Shown here: positions 48,500 through 61,797 of the stretch, in pieces
How the letters are laid out: each line of letters starts with the position of its first letter
How positions within the stretch are numbered: the first letter of the stretch is position 1
Origin: Paguma larvata
Lineage: Eukaryota; Chordata; Mammalia; Carnivora; Viverridae
NCBI GenBank assembly: GCA_030068075.1
Contig: CM057827.1
Span: 73,050,500 to 73,114,499 of the forward strand
Direction of reading: 5' to 3'
DNA: 64,000 bases
Made by a program: the position numbers and the translations under genes
The notes under the pieces: generated by a model
What the model saw: only the letters and a program-made list of their open reading frames with translations
Database searches by the model: none
Told to the model about the DNA's origin: nothing

Positions 48500-49649
48500 T
48501 TCATTCAATCCTCAGGATTTTCTACAGTGCAGCCTTCATTTCCTTGTTTCATAAGCTGTAAATCAGAGCGCTTATGGAGGGAGTCACCACGGAGTAGAAC
48601 AAAGTCAAAATCTTCTGAATTTCAGCTGGGTTATCAGCTGTGGGGCTCACATACATTGCCAAAAGGGCTCCAAAGAATAAGCATACCACTGTTAGATGTG
48701 AGCCGCATGTGGAAAAGGCCTTCCTCAGGCCAGCAGTGAAGGCACTTAAAAAAAAAATTTTTTTTTTAACATTTACTCATTTTAAGAGTCAGAGAAAGAC
48801 AGAGCACAAGTAGGGGAGGGGCAGAGAGAGAGGGAGCCACAGAATACAAGGCATGGTTCAGGCTTCAGAGCCCTCAGCACAGACCCTGACACAGGGCTCG
48901 AACTCAAGAATCGTGTGATTATGACCTGAGCCAGAGTCAGATGCTTTACCGACTGAGCCACCCAGGCGCCCCCGAAGGCACATTTAACACAGCTCTCAGT
49001 AAAAGAGTATAGGAGCCAAGAATATACAGAAGTATGAGGATGATAATGTGGGAGTTCAGGACATAGAAGATGATCCTCATGACAGGAGCTGAGGCACAGG
49101 ACAAAGCCATCAGTGGGTCCATGTCACACATAAAGTGATCAATGGTGTTGGGTCCACAGAAAAGCAATTGAGGGAGCAGTATAGTGGAGAAAGAGTATCT
49201 AAGGGATCCCAACACCCAACAGAGAGACATCAAGATACAGTAGAGTTGTTGGGTCATAGTGTTTGAGTACTACAGTGGTTGACAGATAGCGAGGTACTGG
49301 TCATATGCCATGATACAGTGGGAATATGCCTCAGTCATACCAAGGAAGTGAAAAAATAAAACTGGAGGAAACAACCAACAAAAGAGTTGGTTTTTGTCTC
49401 TGACAGGAAATTGACTAGCATATTGGGCACAGTGTAGGTAATGTACAAGATTTCAAGGAAAGCAAAATTGCCCAGAAGAATATACATTGGGGTAAGGAGC
49501 TGTTGGTCCAACCTCACAGCACAGACAATGGCCCCATTTCCCATTATGGTAAATATATAGATTCCATAGAACAGCGAAAACAGGAAACTTTGCAATTCCT
49601 GACAATCAGGGAAGCACTCAGTCACAGTGCTTATCTCTGAACTGTTTAT
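48500..49649 (-). pseudogene. OR11H-like olfactory receptor pseudogene, copy B
   Basis: The duplicate of the pseudogene at 7915-9087. The initiator codon reads ATA rather than ATG (47-49 in the 49600s). Twelve bases present in copy A around the TEFVLLGFPG segment are missing, an in-frame gap. The first part is otherwise open through TM1-TM3 (ILLGNFAFLEILYITYTVPNML, here split; VGCFLQFYFF). The middle (LYILGSYTLLLRAVLNVP) is interrupted by the same SINE as in copy A (48748-48974), flanked by a short repeat GAAGGCAC. The C-terminal remains (48500-48740) still show AFSTCGSHL-like and TLFYSVVTP-like segments. Its lesions are partly different from those of copy A, so decay continued independently after duplication. 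Confidence 0.9.
48748..48974 (-). mobile_element. CAN-SINE inside the OR11H-like pseudogene (copy B)
   Basis: Same insertion as 8170-8379, with GAAGGCAC repeated on both sides. Confidence 0.95.
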
Positions 49650-51102
49650 GAATTCCAGGGCTGCAGAGGAGACAGAAAACACCATTATACAAGTTATTTT
49701 CTTTTCCAGGAACACTGATAGGAATCATATGCAAGGTGTGTATGTTGGCTATTTTGGCAATTAGTTTGTAATAACTCATGCATGAACTCCTTAGTTCTTA
49801 TTTAAGTGGAACCAGGCAATGATTCTGACTAGCCCAAATTTCAATATACTTGGGTTCATAACAATGGAATATTTACATTATTTGGATTTCGTAATCAGTG
49901 GGGTTAGATTTTAAAGGAAAATACTATCTTCCCTTGGAGATTTTGGAAGCTAGAGTATTACCCTCTGTGAAAGGCAGTAAAGTGGTTATCAGTTTGTATT
50001 TTTTTGTCAATTTCATCTTCACTATTTTAAACAAGTGCAGTGTTGTAAATAATTTACCATAAATGTCTCATTAAAGTATTTGTTTCAAGGAAAGTATTTG
50101 TTTCAGCTACTTGGAAGGATTCATACTTATGTTGGCCTCATATCACAAAAGATGAGTTTCAGCATTTCTGATTGCAATCTACCTGCTCACGTGCAGGAAA
50201 CTCCAAATATTAATAAACTAGGAAAGATTAATTATGAAAAGTCAAATAGACATACTAGCAAACATAACGCAGCTCTAAATGTTGTAAGAGGATAATTCCT
50301 TGCTGAACACAAAATGATATTTTCTGTCACTTTAGTTATACACAAACCATACGTAAAAATGATATTTTTTCTCATTTTGGTTATACACAAACCATATATA
50401 AAAGTATCAAATAAGATTTCTTCAAATGCAAGGATTTTAAGATGAGGGAAATCTGAGTAGCTGGGCACTGGTGTCAACAGTTCAAGTAACGTAATTTATT
50501 ATTATCTTATGGGAGATATTGGGGATGAAATCACATATCCGGAGGCATGAATCCCACACAAGTTTGACAAAATGTATAAATTTTAAAATGGGATTTTACT
50601 GGAGCTAGAATTCCATTTGTGAATGTCTTCGAAAAAATGCAGTTTTGCCTAGACAGAGAGAAAAGTTACTTACTCTTCATGATAGGTCCTAGTGTGGATA
50701 AATCTGGGAGTAAACACCAAGTTGGTATCTTCTTATTGATTCCTCTCTTTCCTTTATGTGGAATCAAAATGCGGGAGTCTGACCCTGAGAATCCTGGGAT
50801 AGACAAAGTTAACTTCTGACACTCCCTTTCTTCCCTTCCTGAAGTGCTCAAAAGAAACAGTTATTGCAGTAGGGTACTTCTGTTGGGCAACAGGATAGCC
50901 AGTGAAAAGAAGCACAGCCCCACAATCTGTCCTTGAGGTGTGGACCTCCATTGACATATCGATATTTTCATCAGGTGCTGTATGAGAGACTTCAGTCACC
51001 CCAAGCACCTGGATCTTTTACCATTCAGAGAGCTCATTAATCTCTAGGAGTGATTAGCTATGTAGTGGCTTACAGAGGACTTTCTATAAGTTCTTATATT
51101 AT
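49650..51102. other. Upstream of OR11H-like pseudogene B
   Basis: Matches 9088-11020 of copy A but with the 0.54-kb gap at about 50008 and the 1.6-kb gap at about 51025. No gene recognised. Confidence 0.6.
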
Positions 51103-52640
51103 TGTTTAAAAAAATTAAAAGTTATTTATTTTTAAATTTGAGTATAGTTGACACTCAATGTTATATTGGTTTCAGGTACAACATAGTGATTCAACAACTT
51201 TACTTTTAAACATTTTAATTCTAGTATAGTCAACATAAGGTGTTATATTGGTGTTAGGTATATAATGTAGTAATTCAACAATTCCATACATTACTCAGTG
51301 CTTGTCGATACTGATACTTTGTTATGCTATGCTCACCACAACTATAGCTACCACCTGTCACCATACAACGCTATTACAATACCATCGACTATATTCCCTA
51401 TGATTTGCCTCTTATTCTCATGACTTATTCATTCCATAACTGAAGCCTATATCTCCCATTCCCCTGCACTGATTTTGCCCGTCTCTCTATCCCTCTCCCT
51501 CTGTCAACCATCAGTTTGTTCTCTGTATTTATAGGTCTGATTCTGCTTTTTCTTTATATATTTATTTGTTTTGTTTTTTTTAGACTCCACACAGAAGTGA
51601 AATCATATAGTACTTGCCTTTCTTTGTCTGACTTATTTCATGTAGTATAATAATCTTTAGGTCAATCAATTGTCAAAAACCGCAATATGTCATCTATTTT
51701 ATGGGTGAATAATACTCCATTGCACATACCCTGCCTTCTTGATCTATTCATTTAGTGATGTACGCTTAGGTTGTTTCCATACCTTGGCTATTGTAAATAA
51801 TACTGTAATTAACATTAAGCATGCAGGTTTCTTTTGAATTAGTATTTTTTTGGGGGGGAGTAAATACCCAGTACTGGAATTATTAGATTATGTGGTATTT
51901 CTATTATTAAGTTTTTGAGGAAACTCCATACTGTTTTCCACAGTGGTCATACCAATTTACATTGCCACTAACAGTGTGTCAATAGGTTCTGTGTCTATTT
52001 TCGTGCCAGTATCATACTGTTTTGATTACTACAGGTTTGTGGTATATTTCAAAATCTACAAATGTGATACCTCCAGCTTCATTATTCTTCCTTAGGATTG
52101 CTTTGGCTATTTGGAGTCTTTTGTGGTTCTATATAAACTTTAGAATCATTTGTTCTAGTTCTATGAAAAATGCTGTTGGTATTTCCATAGGGAATGAATC
52201 TATAGATTGCTTTTGGTAGTATAGATATTTTAACAGGATTACTTCTTCCAAAACATGAGCATGGAATGTTTTTCTATTTGTGTCATCTTCAATTTCTTTC
52301 ATGAATGTTTTATAATTTTTAGAGTACAGGTCTTTCACCTCCTTAGTGATGCTTAGTCCTAGGTATCTTGTTCCCTTTGGTGCAGCTATAATAATTGAGA
52401 CGGTTTTCTTAATTTCTCTTTCTACACCTATTAATGTATAGAAACACAATTGATTTCCCAGAATTAATTTTGTGTCCTGAAAATTTACTGATTTAATTTA
52501 TTCGAATAGTTTTTTGGTAGAGTCTTTAGGGCTTTTCAGACATCATATCATGTCATCTACAAATAGTGACAGTTTATCTTTTTCCTTACCAACACAGAAG
52601 CTTTTTATTAGAAGCACTTTTATTTTGTATCCTGAGATTT
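51103..52640 (-). mobile_element. Older LINE-1, antisense, 3' end (copy B)
   Basis: Partner of 12710-14240. Confidence 0.85.
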
Positions 52641-53205
52641 ACTTACAAAAAGACAATGACCTATAATTAGCTATGCTTAAAACTTCTTTCACATGACACA
52701 GATCCATGTTACAAATATGCTACTTCTCATGATCTTTCGTAGTATTTGGTCCTTCCCTTCTCATTGCATGTGTACCAACTATTAAAAAGGAAAACCCTTG
52801 CAATTTTATTATGTCTTTCTATCATGAGACTGTGAGGCCTATGAGGGAAGAAAATGTCTCTTATGTACTTTTGGATCAAATTTATTTCCAGGCTCAATGT
52901 CTTGGATTGTGGGTGCTCAACCACAAAAAGAAGAATATATAGCTGAAGAATGAGAGATATGATGTCTGAATAAAAATGTTATAAGGCGGTTATAGTTTGT
53001 CACAGTGTGTTTGTAAAAACCCTAAGAGGAAAAAGACATTTCTCCTATTTTCTCTGAAGTACCAAAAAGTCTGAGTGAAAAAATGTTAAGATATTCTCTG
53101 GGCCCTACGTCGAATTTTAGATAAATGAATAGGCTCCTAAGGGTTCCGAGAATTGTTGGGGGGTGGGAAAGACTTTGTAAATCTAATTACCAGGAAATTG
53201 GTCTA

Positions 53206-53402
53206 GGGGTGCCTGGGTGGCTCAGTCAATTAAACCTCTGACTCTTGATTTTGGCTCAGGTCATGGTTTGTAGTTTGAAAGCGTGGAGCCTTATTGGGAT
53301 ATTCCATCTCTCTCTCTCTGTCTCTCTTTCTCTCTCTCTCTCTCTCTTTGTATCTGCCACCCCTCTGCCTAAGTAAATGAATAAAATAAAATAAAATAAG
53401 AA
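53206..53402 (+). mobile_element. CAN-SINE with (CT)n expansion (copy B)
   Basis: Partner of 14821-15010. Its CT tract (about 53308-53347) carries an extra TG interruption. Confidence 0.9.
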
Positions 53403-55260
53403 TATTAATCTAGGAAGTTATTCTTTGTTTAAAAACAACTGTATTATTATTTATTTTTAAATAAATAATACAGGCATATAGCAAAGAATTTTAAAGTGTT
53501 CAACAGGGGGTATGAAGAAAATTCCTCCTTTAGTCTCTTGTTCCTCAGACACCAAAGTCTTCTCACCTAAAGAAACCACTGTTATTAGTCTCTACATCTC
53601 CTTCAGAAGATATTCTATACATTGACATGAAAGATACTTACTCTCAGCTACTCACCTCGCTTTCTTCACTGAGCAATATATCGTGGGTATCAAATATACT
53701 TCAACTTAAACAACGACAATGATAACAATAAGCCCCAAAATAGAGTGTATCTTGCAGACACTATATAACATTACATATAATATTGAAGATAGTATTCCAT
53801 TGTATGACTGAACCATGGTTTATTTAACTAGTCTTCTATTAATGGAAACTGACGTTTTCCTCAACATTTTGTAATATAATATACTATTATATCAATACTG
53901 CAATTAGGGCGGAGGGGCCAACATGGCGGAGGAGTAGGGGGACCCAGTACTCCCCTTGTCGTTCAAGCTAAGAAGAACTGAAACCAAAGGACTCTCAGCC
54001 CCAAGAGTCGGGGAGGAAAGGTGTTGCAGTCTACAACGAACGGAAAGCGAAACCCAGAAAATGTCTCAGGAAATGTGAGTGCAATCTGAAGCGGATAAAA
54101 TGAACGAATCCCTGGTACGGAGCTGAGGGGAGGAGGAGCTGTCTTCGGAGAAGGCTGGGAAAGTGCGGAACAGGCCACACCTGAACGAGAAGGACGGAGA
54201 GGGTGAGACCACCAACATCCAGTTCCTAAAGGCAGAGCTTTTGAAGAGAATGCTACTGTTCTCTGGCTAACAGTAGAACTCTCAGCAGAACTCTCCTTGC
54301 GCCGGACCGGCAGCGGCAGTCCAGTCAGCCCACGTCAGGTAGAGGTGCCAAGCTGCCTGCGGAGTGCTTCTAACCCAGGCACACAATTTACAACTTAATT
54401 GGGTGTTGCAGGCAGAGTGAGTGGGGCACGCGACTGCCCAGCAAACCACACTATGTTGGTGCCCGTTGCAAGTGACGACAGAAATAAAGGGGCAAATAGA
54501 GGCTCCGGGACTGGGAAGAAGGGACTGTAGGGATGCCATTGCTGTCCCACAAACCCAAAAAACCGGCCCCAGGATGTCACCCCCAAAGACATCCCTGCAG
54601 CAGTGAAGGCGGGACCTGCCTACACCAAACCATGCCCCTCCTCACAGGAATGACAACTTTCAGTGGGAGCTGCAGATGCCAAGTTCAGACTGCTGCCTGG
54701 AGTAACTCCAGGTCATTTCTTCTTTTTAAATATATGCTCCCCTTTCTCCTTACCGATCCCCACCCCTGAGCTGGCCATCCAGGGTGTTGACTGGATTAAA
54801 CAGACTTTTAACCCACTCTCTCAAGGCATGTTCTACACCTCTTCGTACTTTCCTATCTCTCTCTCTGGAATAACCAGGCCACATAAGTTCATTTGGGCAA
54901 CATCTATCTTCATTCCTTTTTCCTTGAATCCGTCCTTATTCTGATTTCTCTCAGTCTGGATTAAGCCCTTTAGTCGCTCTACCTGGCAAAGTCCATTTTC
55001 TTCTTCTACCTGCACCTGTCGTTATTCTCTCTGTATATGCTCTGCCACCAGCACACTGCACACCCTGTCCTTGACATATAGCTGGTACTTTAGGACATTG
55101 CCCTCAGAGTGTCAATTAATTTCTTTTTTCTTTTGTGAGCCACTTGTCTATACCATTTGTTGATACATTTCAGTTTTCTGTTTTCTGTTTGTCTGTCAGC
55201 TGTTTTCCGTTTTCCTTTCCAGGGCGACTTCAAGAAACAATCCAAAACACACCTAGCCAA

Positions 55261-56150
55261 AATGATGAAATGGAAGAATTCCCCTCAAAGAATCTAGAGG
55301 AAGTAGTGACAGCTCAAGAATTGATGAAAACGGATAGAAGCAATATAACAGAACATGAATTTAAAATGATAATCATAAAACTAATCATTGGGCTTGAAAA
55401 GAGCATCGAAGAATGCAAGGGGTCCCCGGCGGCAGAGTTCATGGACCTTAAAAATGGTCAGGAAGAATTAACAAAGGCCTTGAATGAGGTGCAAAACAAA
55501 TTGGAGGCAGCCACTGTGCAGTTTGAAGAGGCAGAAGAGAGAATAAGTGAATTAGAAGATAAAATTATGGAAAAAGAGGAAGCAGAGAAAAAGAGAGAGA
55601 AACTGTTCCAGGAACAGGAAAGGAGATTGGAGAGCTGAGGGATGCACTCAATAGAAACAATATCCATATCATAGGAATTCCAGAGGAAGAAGAGCAAGAG
55701 AAAGGAGTCGAAGGAGTACTTGAGCAAATCATTGCTGAGAGCTTCCCCAACATGAGGAAGGAAACAGGCATGGAAATCCATGAGGCGTGAAGAACTCCCC
55801 TCAGATGTAACTTGAATAGTATTTCTGCACAACACATCATAGTGAAACTGGCGAAATGTAAAGACAGGGAGAGAATCCTGAAAGCAGGTAGGGAAAAATG
55901 GCCTTAACATACAAATGCAGACACATAAGGGTTGTAGCAGACTTATCTACAGAAACTTGGCAAACCGGAAAGGAATGGCAGGATATCTTCAATGTGATGA
56001 GCAGGAAGGATATGCAACCAAGAATCCTGTATCTGGCTAGCCTGTCATTCAGAATAGAAGGAGAGATCAAGGTTTTACCTAACACACAAAAACTGAAGGA
56101 ATTCATCACAAATAAGCCAGCATTACAAGAGATCCTGAGGGGCACTCTAT
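55261..56150 (+). pseudogene. LINE-1 ORF1 remnant
   Basis: Coiled-coil part (glutamate/lysine-rich, with ISELEDKIMEKEEAEKKRE) is open to a stop at about 55636, followed in other frames by IIGIPEEE-like and RNA-binding-domain remnants to just before ORF2. Normally an RNA chaperone needed for L1 mobility; broken here. Confidence 0.85.
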
Positions 56151-56198
56151 GAAGGAAAGGTTGCAAAGAACACAAACTACCAGAGACATCCATACAAG

Positions 56199-59100
56199 CA
56201 TGATACCTACACATAACACAGTTACTCTAAATCCGTATTTTTCAATATTAACACTGAATGTAAATGGACTAAATGTGGCAATCAAAAGACAAAGGGTAAC
56301 AGAATGGATTAAAAAACAAGACCCATCTATTTGCTATCTTCAAGAAACTCATCTCAGAACTGAGGACACCTTCAGATTTAAAGTGAGGGGATGGAGAACT
56401 ATCTACCATGATCCTGGAAGCCAGAAGAAAGCTGGAGTAGCCACACTTATATCAGACAAACTAGACTTTAAAGTAAAGGATGTAATAAGAGATGAAGAAG
56501 GACATTATATAATAATCACAGGGACCATCCAGCAGGAGGAGCCAACATTTTTAAATATCTATGTGCCGAATTCGGGGGCACCCAAAGTTGTAAAACAATT
56601 ACTTACAAACATAAGCAACCTTATCGATAAAAATGTCCTAATAGTAGGGGACCTTAACGCTCCACTCTCAGCATTGGACAGATCCACAAAACAGAAAATC
56701 ACCACAGAAACAATGACGCTAAACGACACATTAGAACAGATGGGCCTAACAGAAATCTTCAGGGTCCTTCATCCAGAGGCAAAAATTTACATTCTTCTCA
56801 ACTGCACACGGTACATTTTCCAAGATAGACCACATTATGGGCCACAGGGAAACTCTGAATAAATATAAAAGAATTGAGATCATACTGTGCACACTTTCAG
56901 ACCACAATGCTTTGAAACTTGAAATCAACCACAGGAAAAAGTCGGGAAAATCCCCAAAAACATGGAGGCTAACGAACAACCTACTAAAAGATGAGCGGGT
57001 TAACCAAGCAATCAGAGAAAAAATTAAAAAATATATGGAAACAAATGAAAACGAAAATACGACAATCCAAATGCTATGGGACGCGGCAAAGGCAGTCCTG
57101 AGAGGGAAATATATTGCAATCCAGACCCATCTCAAGAAACATGAAAACTCACTAACACAAATGCCAACAGCATGCCTAAAGGAACTAGAAGCAGAACAAC
57201 CAAACCCAGCAGAAAGAGAGAAATAACAAAGATCAGGGCCCAAATTAATCATATGGAAACAGAAAAAGTATGGAACAGATCAATGAAACCAAGAGCTGGT
57301 TCTTTGAAAAAATAAATAAAATAGACAAACCTCTAGCCAGGCTTCTCAAAAAGAAAAGAGAGAGAACCCAAATCGATTAAATCATGAATGAAAAGAGAGT
57401 GATTACAACCAATCCCTCAGAAATGCAAGCAATCATCAAAGAATACTATGAAAATTTATATGCCACCAAACTCGACATCCTGGAAGAAATGGACAAATTC
57501 CTAAATAGCCACACGCTACCAAAACTCATATGGGAAGGAATAGAAAATTTGAACAGACCCATAACTAGTGAAGAAATTGAAGCAGTTATCAAAAATCTCC
57601 CATCAAATAAAAGCCTTGGACCAGATGGCTTCCTTGCGGAATTTTATCAGACATTTAAAACAAGTTAATTCCTATCCTCCTCCAGCTGTTCCAAAAGATT
57701 GAAACGGAAGGAAAACTCCCAGACTCATTCTGTGAAGCCAGCATCACTTTGATTCCCAAACCAGATAGAGACCCAGCAAGGAAAGAGAATTACAGGCCAA
57801 TATCCCTGATGAATATTGATGCAAAAATTCTCAACAAGATACTTGCAGATCGAATCCAACAGCATATAAAAGATTATTCACCACGATCAAGTAGGATTCA
57901 TCCCTGGGTTGCAGGGCTGGTTCAATATTTGCAAATCAATCAATGTGATAAATCACATTAACAAAAGAAAAGATAAGAACCATATGATCCTGTCAATAGA
58001 TGCAGAGAAAGCATTTGACAAAATACAGCACCCTTCCCTAATAAAAACCCTCGAGAAAGTCGGGATAGAAGGAACATACTTAAACATCATAAAAGCCATA
58101 TATGAAAAGTCCACAGCTAATATCCTCAATGGGGAAAAATTGAAAGCCTTCCCCCTGAGATCAGGAACACGACAGGGGTGTCCACCCTCGCCACTGCTAT
58201 TTACCATAGTGTTGGATGTCCTAGTATCAGCAATCAAACAACAAAACAAAATAAAAGGCATCAAGTTGGCAAGGAGCATATCAAACTTTCACTTTTTGCA
58301 GGTGACATGATACTTTACATGGAAAACTCGACAGAATCCACCAAAAGCCTACTAGAACTGATCCATGAATTCAGTAAAGTTCAAGGGTACAAAATCAATG
58401 TACAGAAATCAGTGGCATTTCTATACACCAACAATGAAGCAGCAAAAAGAGAAATAAAGAAGCAAATCCCTTTCACAATTGCAACAAAAACCATGAAATA
58501 CTTAGGAATAAACCTAACCAAAGATGTAAGAGATCTCTACGCTGAAAACTATAAAAAACATATGAAGGAAATTTAGAAGACACAAGGAAATGGTAAAACA
58601 TCCTATGCTCATGGATTGGAAGAATAAATATCGTTAAAATGGCAATACTACCCAAAACAATCTACACATTCAATGCAATCCCAATCAAAATTGCACCAGC
58701 ATTCTTTTCAAAGCTAGAGCAAACAATCTAAAATTAGTATGGAACCACAAAAGACCCCAAATAGCCAAAGTAATACTGAAGGGTAAAACCAAGGCGGGAG
58801 GCATCACAATCCCAGACTTTAACCTCTACTACAAAGCGGTAGTCATCAAGATTGTATGGTATTGGCACAAAAACAGACACATAGACCAATGCAATTGAAT
58901 AGAAAACACAGAAATGGACCCACAAATATATGGCCAACTAATCTTTGACAAAGCAGGAAAGAGTATCCAATGAAAAAAGACAGGCTTTTTAATAAATGGT
59001 GCTGGGAGAACTGGACAGCAACATGCAAAGAATGAAACTAGATCACTTCCTTACACCACTATCAAAAATAAACTCTAAAGGGATGAAGGATCTGAATGTT

Positions 59101-59990
59101 AGATAGGAAACCATCAAAATCCTAGAGGTAAAAGCAGGAAAAAGCCTCTTACCCTAAGACGCACGAATTTCTTACTTGACACATCTCCAAAGGGAAGGGA
59201 ATTAAAAGCAAAAATGAACTACTGGGACCTCATCAAGATAAAAAGCTTCTGCACGGCAAAAGAAACAACCAACAAAACTGATAGGCAACCAACGGAATGG
59301 GAAAAGATCATCGCGAATGACATATCAGATAAAGGACAAGTACCTAAAATCTATAAAGAACTTACCAAACTCCACACCCGAAAAACGAATAACCCAGTGA
59401 AGAAATGGGTGGAAGATATGAATAGACCCTTCTCCAAAGAAGACATCCAAATGGCAAACAGACACATGAAATGATGCTCAATGTCACTCATCATCAGAGA
59501 AATACAAATCAAAACCACACTGAGATACCACCTCACACCGGTTAGAGTGGTTAAAATGAACAAATCAGGAAACTATAGATGTGGGAGAGGATGTGGAGAA
59601 ACAGGCACCCTCTTGCACTGTTGGTGGGAATGCAAACTGGTGCAGCCACTCTGGAGAACTGTGCGGAGGTTCCTAAAAAAATTAAAAATAGAGCTATCCT
59701 ATGACTCAGCAATAGCACTGTTAGGAATCTACCCAAGAGATGCAGGTCTGCTGATGCATAGGGGCACATGTACCCCGATGTTCATAGCAGCACTTTTGAC
59801 GATAGCCAAATCATGGAATGAGACTAAATGTCCATTAACTGATGAATGGATAGAGAAGACTTGGTATATATATATAATGGAATACTACGCAGCAATGAGA
59901 AAGAATGAAATCTGGCCATGTGTGGCAACATGGATGGAACTGGAGGGAATTATGCTGAGTGAAATAAGTCAGGCAGAGAAAGAGAGATGC
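56199..59990 (+). pseudogene. LINE-1 ORF2 remnant (endonuclease and reverse transcriptase)
   Basis: Endonuclease domain 56199-56860; linker 56837-57226 in another frame; reverse transcriptase pieces from 57384 ([42 protein letters not shown]) to the altered active-site motif FAGDM at 58295; C-terminal cysteine-rich region near 59600 ([17 protein letters not shown]). Several frameshifts and stops mean no complete protein. Confidence 0.9.
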
Positions 59991-60519
59991 CATATGTTCG
60001 ACGCATAGGTAGGCTTTGTGAGTCCTAACAGAAAACCAGGGGGGACGGGAAGAGGGGAAGGTAAAAAAAAGCCACAAAGAGAGAGGAAGACATAACATAA
60101 GAGACTCTCAAAGACTTAGAAGAAACTGAGGAGAGAGAGGGGCGTGGGAGGGGGGAGAGTGTGTGAAGGGCACAGAGGAGGTCGCTTGTCGGGATGCACA
60201 CTGGGTGTTGTATAGAAACTAATTGACGATAAATTATTAAAAAAAATACTGCAATGAATATTCTTATGCTTTCATCATTTTCCACATGTGTGAGGATATC
60301 TATAGACTGAGTAACTTAGAATTTGAGTGCTCAATTACTGGGTGTATGTCCTCTAAATTTTGATCAAAGTTGTCTAATTGTCCTATATAGAGTTGGTAAA
60401 ATTTATACTTTTACCAGCAAGTGTCAGAGAAGCCTCCGACCTCAGCCATACAGTGATTATCAAATTGCTTGATCTTTGTCACTCTGGTAGGTAAAAAATG
60501 AAATAGGCTTATTTTGCCT

Positions 60520-60552
60520 TTATTATTTTATTTTATTTTATTTTTTAAAAGT
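60520..60552 (+). repeat. (ATTTT)n tract at the 2.4-kb gap of copy B
   Basis: Short ATTTT repeat exactly where copy A has an additional 2.4 kb (16235-18625). Confidence 0.8.
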
Positions 60553-60740
60553 GCATCACAGGAATAAAAAGCAGAGGATAAGGAATACAATCAATGATCT
60601 AGTAATACGTTTAATGAGACAGATGGTAGCTATACTTGTGATGAACATAGCATAGTGTATAAGCTTCTCAAATAGCTAAGTTATAAGCCTGAAACTAATG
60701 TAATATTGTGTGTCAACTATACTCAAATAAATTTTTTAAA
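60553..60740 (+). mobile_element. Remaining tail of the older LINE-1 3' end (copy B)
   Basis: Corresponds to 18630-18810 of copy A; the upstream part is lost. Confidence 0.75.
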
Positions 60741-60849
60741 ACTTTTTTTACCTGAAAATAAGTTAAATACAATTTTTGTAAATGTTTGTAAGTAAGTTAA
60801 ATATAATATTGGGCTGTAACTTCCCAAGAGGCTGTTTGATGAACAGTTT

Positions 60850-61785
60850 TCATATTTCCAGAAGTTTTTTCAGGGCATTTTTCATATCTTTGTTCCTAAG
60901 ACTGTATATCACTGGATTAAGGAGTGGGGTCACGACAGAATAAAACAGAGTCACAATCTTCTGTGTTCCAGCTTTGTTCCCAGATGTTGGGCTCCCATAC
61001 ATGACCAGTACTGAGCCATAGAACAGTGAAACCACGGCCAGATGAGACCCACAGGTGGAGAAAGCCTTTCTTCTCCCAGCCGCTGAAGGGACTTCCAATA
61101 CTGCTCTTAGGACCAGAGCATAGGTTCCCATGATGAAGAGAAAGAGAATGCTAACAGGCAGAGGGCTTAAAGTGGAGAAGATAATCTCTATTACAGGAGC
61201 TTTTTTGCACGTGAGTGTTAGAAGAGGACCTGGATCACAGAGGAAGTGGTCTATGATCCTGGATCCACAGAAGGACATTTGGGAAATAACAATGATAGGT
61301 ACTGAGAACCAAAGGAAACCAAATACCCAACAGCTGACCACAAGACTGATGCAGAGACGTCCAGTCATAAGAGTGGGGTAATGTAGAGGCCGACAGATGG
61401 CAAGGTACCGATCAAATGCCATAATAGCTAAGAAAAAGCATTCTGTAGAACCCAAGGAGAAGAAAAAGTAGAACTGGAGAAAGCACCCAGAGAAGGAGAT
61501 GATCTTGGTGTCAGAGAGGAAGTTGACCAACATGTTGGGGACAGTGGAGGTAACATAGCAGATCTCTAGGAAGGAGAAGTTGGCGAGCAAGATGTACATG
61601 GGGGTGTGGAGTCTCTGATCCCAGCGCACAGCACAGATGATAGACCCATTGCCCATGAGGGTCAGGAGGTAGACAATAGAGAAGAGCACAAAGAGGAGGA
61701 TCTGGCCCTCCCTGGAGCAAGGGAATCCCAGGAGGATGAAGCCAGTGATGGTGCTGGAGGTGTTGGGGATGTTGTATATTTTCAT
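60850..61785 (-). CDS. OR11G2-like: Intact olfactory receptor, OR11G2-like (copy B)
   Basis: The duplicate of the receptor at 18926-19861: again 311 uninterrupted codons on the minus strand with the same ATG context and the same upstream splice acceptor. All olfactory receptor hallmarks are kept: N8-T-S glycosylation site, GN in TM1, PMY at 62-64, C101, MAFDRYLAICRPLHY at 122-136, C173/C183/C193, KAFSTCGSHL at 240-249, and PLLNPVIYSLRN at 287-298. By my count 17 residues differ from copy A: 6, 23, 87, 130, 139, 146, 147, 155, 161, 162, 166, 167, 211, 212, 260, 301 and 307. Nine of them fall in 130-167 (IC2, TM4, start of ECL2) and two at the TM5 pair 211-212. Residues near TM4 and TM5 line the odorant pocket in OR models, so a changed odorant range is possible, but that is inference. 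No frameshift or stop is seen. Confidence 0.95.
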   Translation of the reverse strand: MKIYNIPNTSSTITGFILLGFPCSREGQILLFVLFSIVYLLTLMGNGSIICAVRWDQRLHTPMYILLANFSFLEICYVTSTVPNMLVNFLSDTKIISFSGCFLQFYFFFSLGSTECFFLAIMAFDRYLAICRPLHYPTLMTGRLCISLVVSCWVFGFLWFSVPIIVISQMSFCGSRIIDHFLCDPGPLLTLTCKKAPVIEIIFSTLSPLPVSILFLFIMGTYALVLRAVLEVPSAAGRRKAFSTCGSHLAVVSLFYGSVLVMYGSPTSGNKAGTQKIVTLFYSVVTPLLNPVIYSLRNKDMKNALKKLLEI

Positions 61786-61797
61786 GTGTCTGGGAGC
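61786..61797 (-). promoter_or_regulatory. 5' UTR piece and splice acceptor of OR11G2-like copy B
   Basis: The same TTTTTACAG acceptor and 12-nt spacer before the ATG as in copy A. Its conservation across the duplication supports the idea that both coding exons can still be spliced to an upstream exon lying at higher coordinates. Confidence 0.6.

Larger units (their letters stand above)
53894..60255 (+). mobile_element. Full-length LINE-1 with 11-bp target duplication (copy B only), inactive
   Basis: The element 53905-60244 (about 6.3 kb) lies between two copies of AATACTGCAAT (53894-53904, 60245-60255). It starts with the G-rich CAACATGGCGGAGGAGTAG 5' UTR. ORF1 remnants (about 55260-56150) show the coiled coil but have stops. 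ORF2 begins about 56199 with a readable endonuclease domain (ILTLNVNGLN, LQETHLR, GDLNAPLS), shifts frame near 56790 and again later. The reverse-transcriptase motif reads FAGD instead of FADD at 58295-58306. It ends in a G-rich 3' UTR and short A tail. It cannot make working ORF2 protein. Copy A keeps the empty site at about 15947-15960. Confidence 0.97.

Noticed and set aside
55135..55638. 167-codon coiled-coil protein
   Set aside because: LINE-1 ORF1 remnant, cut short by a stop; not a host gene.
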